This document shows, piece after piece, positions 12,650 to 22,984 of a stretch of 64,000 nucleotides of DNA. Source of the DNA: Dioscorea cayenensis subsp. rotundata (lineage: Eukaryota; Streptophyta; Magnoliopsida; Dioscoreales; Dioscoreaceae); NCBI RefSeq assembly GCF_009730915.1, contig NC_052475.1, forward strand, positions 30,565,016 through 30,629,015. Direction: 5' to 3'. The position numbers and the translations under genes are program-made. Position 1 is the first letter of the stretch, and every line of letters begins with the position of its first letter. A model generated the notes under the pieces. That model was not told where the DNA came from, searched no databases, and saw only the letters and a list, made by a program, of their open reading frames with translations.

Positions 12650-13492
12650 ACATTGGAAATCAGATATATAGAATCCAATGTGTAGCCATAGTTATTAGAT
12701 GTGATGCTTTCTAGCATCCAACATTCACAATATATGCTACTGTACTTCACTTGTCTATTTTCATTGACAATTCCTTTTTCTTTTAATTACTTTTTTTTCT
12801 CTTTATATGAAACATACATGCATATATATTCACATAATAGAGAGATAGAGAGAGAGAGACAGAGAGAGAAAGAGAGATGATTGATGGATGTTTGTAGGGA
12901 GGAATCAAAGAGATGCTATGGACTATGAAGGTCATTAAAGAGTTTGTATGATAGTGGATGACAGTGGATCACATGGCTCTTTATCTACAAAGCAAGACTT
13001 TTGGCACTTGGATCCTTTACTAACAAGACCAAAGCTAGGTTCCTTTCCACACACCTTGTTGTCTTCTCCTTCCTTGGCTTTCCCTTTATCTCTCCTTCAA
13101 TATCTCACACTTTAGATGTCATTAAATGTATATAAATATAAATAAATATATACAAATGGTTGCATGCATGAAGATGAAGGCAAAAAATATAGGATTAATG
13201 CACACATTCTCTTCCCTTTAAAAAGAACAAAGAGTGTACATGGTTATTTAATGCATGAATATATCATCTCCAATAAAGTAATGATATTATGAAAATAAAA
13301 CCATCTCCTCCCTTATCTACACAAAATCATGAAAAGGTAGCAGTAGTAATAGCAGCAGTATGCTTTGGAAGTATCACTAATATTTATTTATTTATTTTTC
13401 CCTAACTGTAGTGCCTTCTTCTTCTTCTTCATCTTCTTCTTCTATGTGATCTTATGGCATGGAGGAGTTATGAAAGCATGAGGAATATATTA

Positions 13493-14503
13493 TTAATGGA
13501 AGTGATGTTGTTCAGACCATGCCCAGAATGCAGATTGATCTTCAATGCAGCAGAACATATTGGTGAAGCTCTCATCTGGGACACCATTCTCATTATTAAT
13601 CTTTGGGGAATGAACTTCTGACCTGCTTGAATTCTGCAACAGCTGAGCCACTGTTGATGCATGTCTATATGAAATGTCCAAATGGATTTCAGATGTGTTC
13701 TCACTTCTATTGCTGCAAGATCCTTCATTTTCCTTGTTTAAATTTATAGTCTCTGGAACTTCAATCCCTTTCAGAACCATGATCTAACACCAATATTATA
13801 TCCCATTAATTAAACTTAAATGAATACAATATATATGCTTATATATATAGAGAGAGAGAGAGAATTATATATATATATATATACATACCTCTGCCTGAAG
13901 CTTCTTGTTTTGGGCTTGCAATGCTTCATTCTCAGACTTAATATCATCGAATTGTCGTTTAAGCACATCAAAGTCTTTCTCAAGTTGTTTAGTCTTCCAG
14001 CGAGCTCGTCGGTTCTGGAACCAAATGGCTATCTGTCTGGGTTGAAGGCCGAGAGCTCGAGCAAGCTGCATCTTCCTCTCAGGCTCTAACTTGGTTCCCA
14101 TCTCAAAGTTGAGCTCCAATGTCTTCACTTGTTCCACATTCAATCTCCTCTTCTTCTCCCCTCCAAGTGAACAATCATCCGAGAGATCATCGTCTCCGTT
14201 CACATCCTCCCCTCCTTCAAACCCAGATAATGACATAGATCTTTTCCCCAACATTGTCCCAGCTCCTGCAAATCAAAAAAACAAAAACTAAACACAACAA
14301 CATATATGTATATATATATACATATGTTGATAAATTAATTAATATATACCTCTGAAGTCTTGAGGATTGGAAGACAAGAGAGGGGGAGGAGGAGGAGGAG
14401 GAGGATGGTGACCTTCATTAGTGGCATCAATGCCCAACATGAAGGCAGGAGGGAAGAAGGAGGATGAGTGCATGCCATTGAAGGTCATTTGGCCCCCAAG
14501 CAT
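13493..14503 (-). CDS. HB13-like: HD-Zip class I transcription factor, ATHB13/ATHB23 group
   Basis: Three exons on the minus strand: 14503-14350, 14265-13889 and 13783-13493; 273 aa. It is a nuclear DNA-binding protein; the family binds the pseudopalindrome CAATNATTG as a dimer. The N-terminus carries a short FFPPAFML motif typical of this clade and an eight-proline run encoded by a CCT repeat. Acidic residues precede the homeodomain (about 88-145), which contains [20 protein letters not shown] and [16 protein letters not shown] leucine zipper follows with heptad spacing ([20 protein letters not shown]). The C-terminus has [20 protein letters not shown] and the clade's aromatic end [15 protein letters not shown]. 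Known members act in development and in drought, salt and cold responses. No START domain is present, which excludes classes III and IV. Confidence 0.93.
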
Positions 14504-14700
14504 GGAGTCTCACTAGAGATCCAATGAAAATGGCATTGTGGAAGGGAAAGAGTGGGGATAGATAGGGGTGATGGGGAGATATATCATCATAGGAAGTTGT
14601 AAAAGAAGAAGAAGAAGAAAAACATGCATGAGTGACTTATAAAAAAAATAAAATAAAATAGTTAAGAGGATCTAATTGGTTTGAATGGATAAATATAAAG
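14504..14700 (-). promoter_or_regulatory. HD-Zip leader and core promoter with an upstream ORF
   Basis: Reading the minus strand, a TATAAG box lies at about 14641-14637, so transcription probably starts near 14610. The leader contains a TTC-rich tract and an upstream ORF at 14590-14513: two tandem ATGs, 25 codons, then TAG and TGA in series. The uORF ends nine nucleotides before the main ATG. If it is in the mature transcript, it should dampen translation of the main ORF or require reinitiation. The transcription start is inferred. Confidence 0.5.
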
Positions 14701-15734
14701 TGCATCTAAGTACTTCTCACTGCAGGTTACAGCTTGGAAAAAAAGAGTATACAATGGTCACCTCTCATCAACTTCATTGGGATTGATGACTAATGATTTT
14801 TTCATCTGATCTTCATGATTTCTCCAATCATGCATGTTAGACATTGTGTTCTTGGTAATGGTTATTACTTCTATGATTTCACTGCCATAGAGATCAGTGT
14901 GATAGTTTTACAATTCTTGGTATTGTTTCTAGTACTTTTTTTTTTTACTTGTTTTGGTTTAGTAACTCATGATGGACATTATTGATGCCTTGATGCTGCA
15001 GAGAAAAGAGAGGAGTGAAGTTGCAAGTATTTTAGACAAATTTTTGACTTTGGTGTACTTAAAGACCACTGTTTTGGACCTATTTAGACAACATCCTTGT
15101 TGCAAGATTCTTCTTTGGAGTATCCAACTCTATTAATGGTTTTGCTAATTGCTAATTAACAAGAGCTTAAGATAGTTTTAATGAATTAATGATTATTGTT
15201 CTTTGTTAATAGACTTGTGCTTTTAATTGTGATTATGCATTGGATTCCCTTGCTTAAAGTGATGTGTTTTAATTTGGATTATGCTAACACAGGATATTCA
15301 TTGTCCAAGTGAGACCTGTTTATGAAAACCAAAAACTTGATTTAATGATTTCTCTTTGATAAAATTAGATTATCATTGTGTTGTTGTTATTATTATTATT
15401 TGGTTCTAGTTTATAAAATATGTGAATCATGCATGGAATTTATATTATCAAAAGAAGCATGCATGCCATACATTGAAGTTTTAATATTTTATAGCTCAAA
15501 TAGTGTGAAATGTGCCCCTTCTGGGTCTTGACTTTGGTTTGGGCCTAAGGCCCAATGAACTTTACCAAGACGTTCGTTCGTAGTTGTTAGTTAACTTAGT
15601 TTGATATGGCATTCTGATGATATATCCAAATTTCAGGATTTAATATATTTATATAACTCTCACTCGCTTAATGGATAGGAGCTGAGTTTATCATTTTTTT
15701 CCCTTTTCTTTAAAAGTTTATAAAAATTATTAAG

Positions 15735-15786
15735 ATTTTTTTTATATAGATGTGGATAAATTATAATTTTATTAAAAAAATTACAA
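15735..15786 (-). mobile_element. Retroposon 3' tail (LINE/SINE type), minus strand
   Basis: Read on the minus strand, this has AATAAAATT, then ATTTATCCACATCTAT, then an A-rich end. It aligns closely with the plus-strand segment at 16570-16620 (AATAAAATT, GTTTATCCACATTTAT, A-rich end). A shared tail in opposite orientations and AT-rich surroundings suggests two old copies of one retroposon family. The 5' extent cannot be set; the element may reach about 15890. Confidence 0.4.
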
Positions 15787-15982
15787 CGAATATATATACC
15801 ATTAGTTATATCAAATAAAAGTGGAGGAGATAAGAAATAGTAAGAAAATAAAAACATGTTACGATCTACTCTGAGTTAAAAATATATATATATATATATC
15901 AAACTACCCAAAATACTAATGGTATGTAGTAAACAATTGGTCGGATGAATCATCCACCCTAAATAAATACTAAAAAGGATAA

Positions 15983-16090
15983 ATCATGAAAGAGTAATGT
16001 TATATAACACGTGAAAGTGTGCCACGTGAGTAATGCAACCATTTTGTGTAAATAAGTAGTGTTATATAGTATTTATTACTCATCATGAAA
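15983..16090. mobile_element. 90-bp miniature inverted-repeat element with 9-bp target duplication
   Basis: The element spans 15992-16081. It is flanked by perfect 9-bp direct repeats ATCATGAAA at 15983-15991 and 16082-16090. Its ends are inverted: the left end is GAGTAATGTTATATAACAC, and the right end read backwards is GAGTAAT, four extra bases, then TATATAACAC. Two G-boxes (CACGTG, 16008-16013 and 16023-16028) lie inside. A 9-bp duplication is typical of Mutator-like elements, so I call it a Mutator-type MITE, non-coding. A diverged relative of the core (GTGAAAG...CCACGT) may lie at about 16162-16190. Confidence 0.65.
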
Positions 16091-16499
16091 AATGTATATA
16101 TCTGTCAATGATTTATTAGTTAATGAATGGGATTGCATATATATATATATATATATATTTACGATGTGAAAGAAGACCACGTAAGAGTTTAGTACAATAA
16201 TTGTTAGGTTATTATTGCGGAGCTATTTAAATTCAATTTAGTTTAGTGACTCATTTAATTATATATTTTAATATTCAATATCTTTCGGATATGATTTTTG
16301 TGGTTTTTCTTTTATTTATATTTAATTTAGTCTTAAAATAATTTGTTTAAGTAATTTTGTGTTTTCGTGTGGTTAAAAATGAGCCCAAAATTTACAAAAG
16401 TTCAAAATTAATTTTAACAAACTCACGTTATATTTGACATACTTATAATGCCAAACTGAAAAATTAATTTAAGTAAAAAAATATGAATGAAAAATAATT

Positions 16500-16625
16500 T
16501 GTTGTCGTTCTTAGTTATCATCCTCACTTCTGGTGAGAGCTTTTATCTTATGTTCCCTGTCTTTCATTTTTCAATAAAATTGTGGTTTATCCACATTTAT
16601 TTCAAAAAAATAATAATAATAATTT
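16500..16625 (+). mobile_element. Retroposon 3' end with A-rich tail, plus strand
   Basis: The segment ends CAATAAAATTGTGGTTTATC, CACATTTATTTC, then an A-run and (AAT)n. The motif TTGTGGTTTATCCA recurs at the end of the SINE-like element near 44811-44825 and, diverged, on the minus strand at 15735-15786. An (AAT)n tail after a conserved 3' end is the usual look of LINE- or SINE-derived inserts in plants. The 5' boundary is a guess. No coding domain remains. Confidence 0.4.
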
Positions 16626-19600
16626 GTCACTAGGGTCTATTAAATCAAATTTATCCACTTAATAACCGTCCTCATATTTCAACTAGAGTCCATATATATT
16701 GTTGTGATTTTTTTTTATTTATCCATTGTAAAAACCAACTTTATAAAAGATCATAAGAGTCTGCTTCATTTTTGTTTTTTTTCTACATTGTTTAACACAG
16801 CATCATATATATATATATATATATATGTAAATGGTTGGTGCAAAGACAAACAGGAATCTCTAGAAATTGAGGTATATATTATATGTAAATCAAAACAAAA
16901 CGAGTTAGGTGCCGCCAAAGTTGATAATGTATTTTTGGCATGAAAAAAAATAATTTAAAAATAATAAAAAGAAAAAGAAATATCAAGCATATGCAAGGCA
17001 TTCCATCCAAGGTGGAGGCTAACGACCTGGACTATTGTTTTTGTCGGTGCTAATATATATATATATATATATAACAAACAGAAACTAACATCTAATTAAT
17101 GGTATTTTACAAGCTTAAAAGAATTTTTTTTTTTTTTAGTTGGAAAAGACAATATTTATGTACTAGTATTTTGTATAATTTTCGCTCTTTGAGAAGGCTT
17201 CTTGGTGTTGGTGAGAATGAGAAAATTATTTTTTAATAAAATAATTAAACCATAATTTTATTAAAAAAATATATTATGAACCTGTAAAAATATGATAACA
17301 AAGCTATATACGAGTAATGACAAGACAAACACTAACAAACCAAAAATAAAGAAATTAAGATACAATTTAGTCGTAACCTTTAATTAAATATTCTTGATAA
17401 GTATATAAAAAATGAAAATCATGTAGAAAGAGTGAAAGACAAACAAGCTTTCAAATAATGATGATGATTGTGTAGGATCATTTATAAGGAAATATCTTAC
17501 AGTAAAAGAGATAATAAAAACCTGCGCTTTTACAATATAAAGATGGTATTTTATTCTTCTTTTAAATTAAAAAAAAAAACAATCACTTAATTTATTGATA
17601 TTTATTAAAAACAACAAAAATTAATCCTATATCTATCTTAACAAAAATGACTGGCACCCAAGAAACATTAGTGGTAGAAAATCCTCCATCCATGGCAGCA
17701 ATGATATTTCAAACATCAATTTCCATATTTCAAGTGCACATTAATAATTTCATCTGTATTGCAATTTGCAAATGGAGCTTAATATGAAGCCAATATTTTA
17801 TTCTCTTTATTTTAATAATATTATGTCATCTCACAATTTTTCACTAATTTCTTTTATACTGATCCCTAGAACAAGTTATTCAAAAAAATATAAAAATAAT
17901 AATAGTATTTTACAAGAATAACAGTATTTCTTTTTTTTTTTTTTTGTAATTTAGCTATTTTACTGGATCATATATGTGGAAAACCAACGAGTAATTCATT
18001 TGTTAACCCCAGATAATAAAATTAATTAATTTCATAATAATCTAGCTAGCAAGTAACCTAAAAAGGCAAAAGAAAAAACACTAACTATATATGTATTGTG
18101 ACACTCACGTGTCATGTTGATATGTGATCGAATTGGACATTAAATTGGGTAGACTGGTTAGTAGGATCAATATTAAAGATTTGCATGTTTGATCACATGT
18201 TTGTCATCCACACTGACAGCTTGATTTGAGCATATCAAACTTGGTCCACTTATGTATCTACACAAATCATCTCATTCATCCATCTTCTTCTTTCTTTCTT
18301 GTTTTATTTATTGATTTTTATTTTTATTATAAAATAAGCAAATCACGGTAAAATAATGAAGAGTTAAACCTGTATTTATAATAAAAAATTCATTACCACT
18401 TTTTACGTCATCTAGTGAAATTTAAATTCAAAACCTCTTAAATACCTTATATTTATTTTTTTATAGTGGGGCTAATACCATTGGGTTATAAGTCTTTTTT
18501 TTATCTTAAATTTTTAAAAAAATTTATAACATAGCTTTTTTATTTTATTTTATTAAAATTAAATAATAAATCCACAACGGTTATTTGTGAGGTGACTTGT
18601 CCATTGTAAAATAAATAAATAAATAAATTATAATTTATTAATCTAAACTCCACAAGTTTTAAAAACTGAATCATGACATCACAAGACCCTAAAATAAAAT
18701 TTCTTATTTTCCAAGGAATATTACATTCTGATATAAGCCAAAGAAATCAAGGTGAGAAAGTGGCCATTTCAATGAAAGGGGTATGAATTTCACAATATGA
18801 TGATGATGACAATGCATGTTTAGAGTGTGATCATGCCCAACAAAGGTGGGTGTGAGTTTTTGCAAAGTGGGTATAAACCATGTGTTGGGGACATGCACAT
18901 TCCACTCCTGGCACACTCTTCATTTCATCAGGATTGGTTTGCAAACCTATAGTAGTTGAGATCTATTTTTAGCACTATCATGTGTCGCGTGTTTCAAATT
19001 TGAACTAAGAAAAAGTTTATAAAACAACTATCACAATAGGATCAGTATTACTGGACTAAAGACCATTTGGTGTGATTGGTTTCTAACTACAACCAAAATA
19101 TTAATTTAATGGTTTGAAAGGATTTTATTTGCATTAAGTTAGTAACTAAAACATCAAATTATGAAGAGCCATTAATAATCACAACAATTTTATTAAAAAT
19201 AAATAAATAATGGCAACAAGAAGTGTGAGATGGACTTTTTTTTAAAAAAAACTTAATATAAAAAACATAAACAAAATAACATGATGGCAAAGTAACATCT
19301 ACCCTTTACATGGTACAAATAATGGCCATGGACAATGCAATTAGTTGTCAGAAAAAGTCAAGCAATGAAAGACTCCTCTGTTGTACCTCCTGTTACAAAA
19401 TGGAGTTAAAAAGAGTTAGTTTGTTCAACAAACTCACTCCTCCCAAGAAACCATGCAACAATAAATAACAAACAAGTATAACTCTCGCTAATTAATCAGA
19501 AAAAAATAAATCCAATAAATGGAGTAAATGAGTAATCTTTATCTCTTTCTCTTTCTTCCAATTTAGACGATTTTCTTGTGATACAGAGGGAAAGAAGGGT

Positions 19601-19900
19601 GACAAGAGATAAGAGAAGAAGATTCAAGTAGTCTTCCTTCAGTTTCTCTATATGATGCTATTGTTTTGACTAAAAGTGTCTCCCAACAACTGTTCATGCT
19701 CTTCTTCTTCAGCCTTTCCTCTTTGTTTTCATGTCTCAAATTGTCCCCCAACTCCCTTGTTGTTCTTCTTGTTATTGTTGTTGTTGTTCATCAGTCACAA
19801 CTTTAATTTAAGTAATCTTGTTGGACGTCACTGTTCTTTGATTTACATCTTTCTTTTCTATTTGTTTTTTTTTTAATACAAACGGCTGAAAAAAAATTAG

Positions 19901-20577
19901 ATTCTTTATTGCTTTCTTTTCTCTCAAGTCTCAATGAGAATGTTTCTCAGATCCAATCTAGAGATCACCCCCCATGCACTGATCTTAATTCTCTGCAGAA
20001 TGTCTTCATGATTTCATCGCCCCATCAATCCCATTTTTGTTTCTCTCTTTGTTCTGTTTTCTATCATTTTCTTCCAATCATTCCTTTCCACAGTCCCATA
20101 AAAATCCCATCTTTCTGTCTCTCATAGTCTTCTCCATTTTCATAAAATTTCCACCTTTCTCTTCCTCTGTTTCTCTTCTCCAATCACAAACAAAAAAAAA
20201 TCCAATTTTTATTTTTCATTCTCTCATTCTCTTCATCAATTCCATAAAATCCCATCTTTCTCTGTCTCTCATACTCTTCTCCATTTTCATAAAATTTCCA
20301 CCTTTCTCTTCCTCTGTTTCTCTTCTTCAATCCCATAAAAATCCAATTTTTACCATTCATTCTCCCATTCTCTTCATCAATTGCATAAAAATCCAATTTT
20401 TATCATTCGTTCTCTTCTCCAATCCCATAAAGTTCCCACCTTTCTCTTTGCAATCATTCCCATCTCCAAATCCCAATCATTCTCCTTTCCAAATCCCATA
20501 AAAATCCCACCTTTTACATAGCTCATAGCTCATAGCTCTCATTCTCATCTCACAAATCCCATAAAAATCCCACCTTT
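19901..20577 (+). repeat. CT-rich, tandemly repeated leader of the glutaredoxin-like gene
   Basis: This stretch is strongly pyrimidine-rich. A block starting CCCATCTTTCT at 20106 recurs at 20251 (period about 145 bp), with a more diverged partial third copy. The motif CCCATAAAAATCCCACCTTT, or close variants, occurs at about 20095, 20240, 20333, 20421, 20494 and 20557. The last copy ends directly at the start codon at 20578. The run of tandem copies accounts for a 154-codon low-complexity ORF at 20037-20501, which I do not regard as a gene. CT-rich leaders can act as core promoter or leader signals in plants; here that is inference. Confidence 0.65.
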
Positions 20578-21643
20578 ATGGGTTGCACGAGCTCCAAACA
20601 AGCCCGGCGGGACCGTCGCCGGAGCCCCTCGCCAGTGCCCCGCAGTCTCTCACTCTCCGGCCGCCACATCGTTGCGCTCACCTCCTCCACTCTCGGCTCC
20701 CTCCGCCTCGACCCCCACCACCACCACCACCACCACCACCACCACCACCATCCCTGATGACGACCCCTTCAAGCTCTCCATCTCCCTTGACTCCTTGTCC
20801 GACATGATCGATCTCAAGATCTCCAGATCACCATCATCATCCCCACCCACACCTCCCAACGAACCAGAAACCATCAACACATGGGAACTCATGGCTGGCC
20901 TCGAAGACTTCCCGGAACCAACACGGACTCTTCCCTACGGCCAAGACGCCGATGGCCACGGCTCCATCATCGCAGACTTCAATCTCCCACCGACATCACC
21001 GGAGACCAAGATCCCCAGATTCACCGGCATTGTAAAACAGAGAATCAATGCATTCCAAGAAAAGATTGATGCCAAGAGATCCAAGATCGCTCCAAGCTCC
21101 GAATGCCCACCTGCCGGCCAAGAGAAGGTGGTCTTCTACTTCACTAGTCTCCGGGGAGTGAGGAAGACGTACGAGGATTGCTCCACAGTGAGAGTCATAC
21201 TCAATGGTTACAATGTGAGATTGGATGAGAGGGATGTGAGCATGGATGGAGGATTCAAGGATGAGTTGAATCAGTTACTGGGACCTCGGTTTGGAGGTAA
21301 TCAGTTGCCGAGAGTGTTCGCTAATGGTGTTTATATTGGTGGTGTGGAAGAGGTGAGGCAAATGCATGAGAATGGGGAGCTTGGGAAGGTCATGGAGGGA
21401 TGTCAACCGGTGGTGGTCGGAAAAGGTGGTGTCGCCGGCGGGGTTTGTGCGGCGTGTGGTGATGTTCGGTTCGTGCCTTGTGAGATTTGTTATGGGAGTT
21501 GTAAGGTGTTTGTGGAGGAGGAGGAGGAGGAGGAGGAGGTGGTGGTGGTGGCGGAGGATGGGGTGGAGTTTGGGGGATTCCGGCGATGCCCGGAGTGTAA
21601 TGAGAACGGGCTTGTTAGGTGTCCCGTTTGTTGCTTACACTGA
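20578..21643 (+). CDS. Glutaredoxin-domain, four-CxxC protein (At5g39865 type), frame broken near N-terminus
   Basis: The expected start at 20578 encodes MGCTSSKQARRDRRRSPSPV, an N-myristoylation-type end, then VPRSLSLSGRHIVALTSSTL, all typical of this plant family. That frame runs through a poly-His (CAC) tract to TGA at 20755. The rest of the protein is in the next frame, open to 21643 but without an ATG until about residue 45 of that frame. It contains PETINTWELMAGLED, a glutaredoxin-like domain (EKVVFYFTSLRGVRKTYEDC ... LPRVFANGVYIGGVEEV) and a Cys-rich end (CAACGD, CEIC, CPEC, CPVCC). The family lacks the classic CPYC site. A net shift of one base at the C5/CAC tract (20711-20751) separates the halves. 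It may be a sequencing error, a real allele, or a gene now starting downstream. The end has a Glu8/Val4 tract from GAG/GTG repeats. Intronless. Confidence 0.8.
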
Positions 21644-22984
21644 ATCAATTTTGTTTTAATTATAATAATAATAATAATTGTGAAAAACAAATGTATGTAA
21701 TTAACATTTTAAAGCTTGTGATTTTTTTTTTTAATATTTTGTAATATTTTGTAAGTGTTGATTGTGTCATGTTTGTGAATCTATTTTTGAGAGGATTGTG
21801 GATGGATTCTTGGGCATTGAGATGTGAAGAGATTTGGAGATAGAAGGCGTTGGATATTGTAATATATATTTTTTTAAAAAATAATAATTGGATAAATCAC
21901 CCAAAAATAATATTTAAAAAAATAAGCACAAGCAACAAATAGAAATCACAACAACTTGATCATCAGGAATGACGCCAACTAGAAAAAGTGAAAAACATAT
22001 ATAAGAAAACTAGACAACAAAACTAGATGAACCCTGGAAGAACCTTAAAGCGGGATGGGAGGATATGAAAATAAAAATTTTTGGATTAATTATCAACATT
22101 ATTTTTTAAAATAAATTACAAATTAATCAAGTTTATTGAAGAGATAAAAGATAAATTAATACGGTGTAAGAGGGAGTGCTACTGGAACTTAGGAGATCAT
22201 TATCAAAGATCGAATCATCTATTTTTAGCTTTTAGTAAGGTGATGGGGTGATTAATTAGGATCTAAAAATTTATTATATATCAAAAATTTAAATTTATCA
22301 GTTAAATATTTTATTTTGATAGAAAATTTTTGTCCAATTGATCATTATCAATATAAGGGTTAATATTTTATTGCTCTCCCAGTCCCAGCTTCGAAAATTG
22401 AGTGTTTTATCAATTAGGAGATCTAGTAGTGTTTTTCTTTTTTATTTTTAAAATTATGTCTATTTTAAATAATCATCTGAATATTAGATAATATAATTTT
22501 TAAAGAAAATAAATAAATAAAGAGGTGTACGAGGAGCCAGTTAACCGGACCGGCCGGTTCACGGTCCAGTGTAATCTTCTGGCTTTGGTGCTTAACGGGT
22601 TTCGGATCTTGCGTGTTAAACACAGCCCGATTGAGAGTAGCATAACTTAAATTGTTCCAAAAGAACATTTGAACTCAAGGCTCGAACTGGGGAGACACCA
22701 CGACGAGCGCGAGGGTTTTGATCTGAGAGTTCTCGTTTCCCTCTCCAACTCCTTTGCGATCTCACGAATCGAAGGTGATTCTCTTTCTCTGATCTCTGTT
22801 GTTCATTCTTTGTTAGAAAAATTCGATTTTGGTGTATTTTATGACGTATCGAAATGTCTGCGAATCATTGAAGGTTTTGATTGGATCGATTTGATATGTT
22901 TTGAGATTTCAATTGTTGATGGAATTGATTGGAGTGCAATGGTTTTTGTTTATGATTTTGATTTCTTGAGTGATTTAGGGCAGA
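21644..22984. other. Spacer and leader of VPS29
   Basis: AT-rich from 21644 to about 22500, with no gene seen. A GC-richer patch at 22530-22640 contains a CCGGACCGGCCGG-type near-palindrome (22544-22560) and probably marks the VPS29 promoter. A leader exon likely ends at about 22772 (GAAG/gtgatt). An acceptor (ttagggcag) ends at 22983, just before the VPS29 start codon, giving a 5' UTR intron of about 210 bp. The ORF of 122 codons at 22669 overlaps this leader and is not convincing as a gene. Confidence 0.45.

Larger units (their letters stand above)
9235..13492. other. AT-rich intergenic spacer, no gene seen
   Basis: About 4.2 kb with only short ORFs that lack conserved motifs. The first 200 bp hold the 3' UTR of the pectin methylesterase gene and an A15 run near 9334. 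The rest is AT-rich with many simple repeats (listed separately). The stretch 13320-13492 is probably the 3' UTR of the minus-strand HD-Zip gene and carries a (TTC)n tract at about 13417-13442. I looked for tRNA-like and common plant microRNA strings and saw none. Confidence 0.6.
14701..19900. other. Gene-poor AT-rich spacer with small mobile-element fragments
   Basis: About 5 kb upstream of both the HD-Zip gene (minus) and the glutaredoxin-like gene (plus). ORFs are short and lack recognisable motifs. Several (TA)n runs occur (15879, 16138, 16805, 17053). A 90-bp miniature element and two retroposon-like tails are listed separately. The rest is AT-rich with A- and T-runs. HD-Zip distal promoter elements may lie at 14700-15600, but I cannot define any. 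Confidence 0.55.

Noticed and set aside
13085-13115. Resemblance of CCTTCAATATCTCA to a miR2275-like string
   Set aside because: About one mismatch in 14 nt only, no hairpin found and no phased-locus evidence.
13820-14291. Plus-strand ORFs across the HD-Zip gene
   Set aside because: Antisense shadows of the homeodomain exon and (TA)n tracts.
18305-18700. Decayed repeat-like text (GGGGCTAATACCATTGGGTT)
   Set aside because: Suggests an old retroelement fragment, but I could not define ends, family or parts.
20037-20501. 154-codon plus-strand ORF rich in Phe, Ser and Pro
   Set aside because: Comes from the CT-rich tandem repeats of a leader; low complexity and repeat-driven.
20650-20892. Minus-strand 80-codon ORF with poly-Val
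   Set aside because: Antisense to the CAC microsatellite of the glutaredoxin-like gene.
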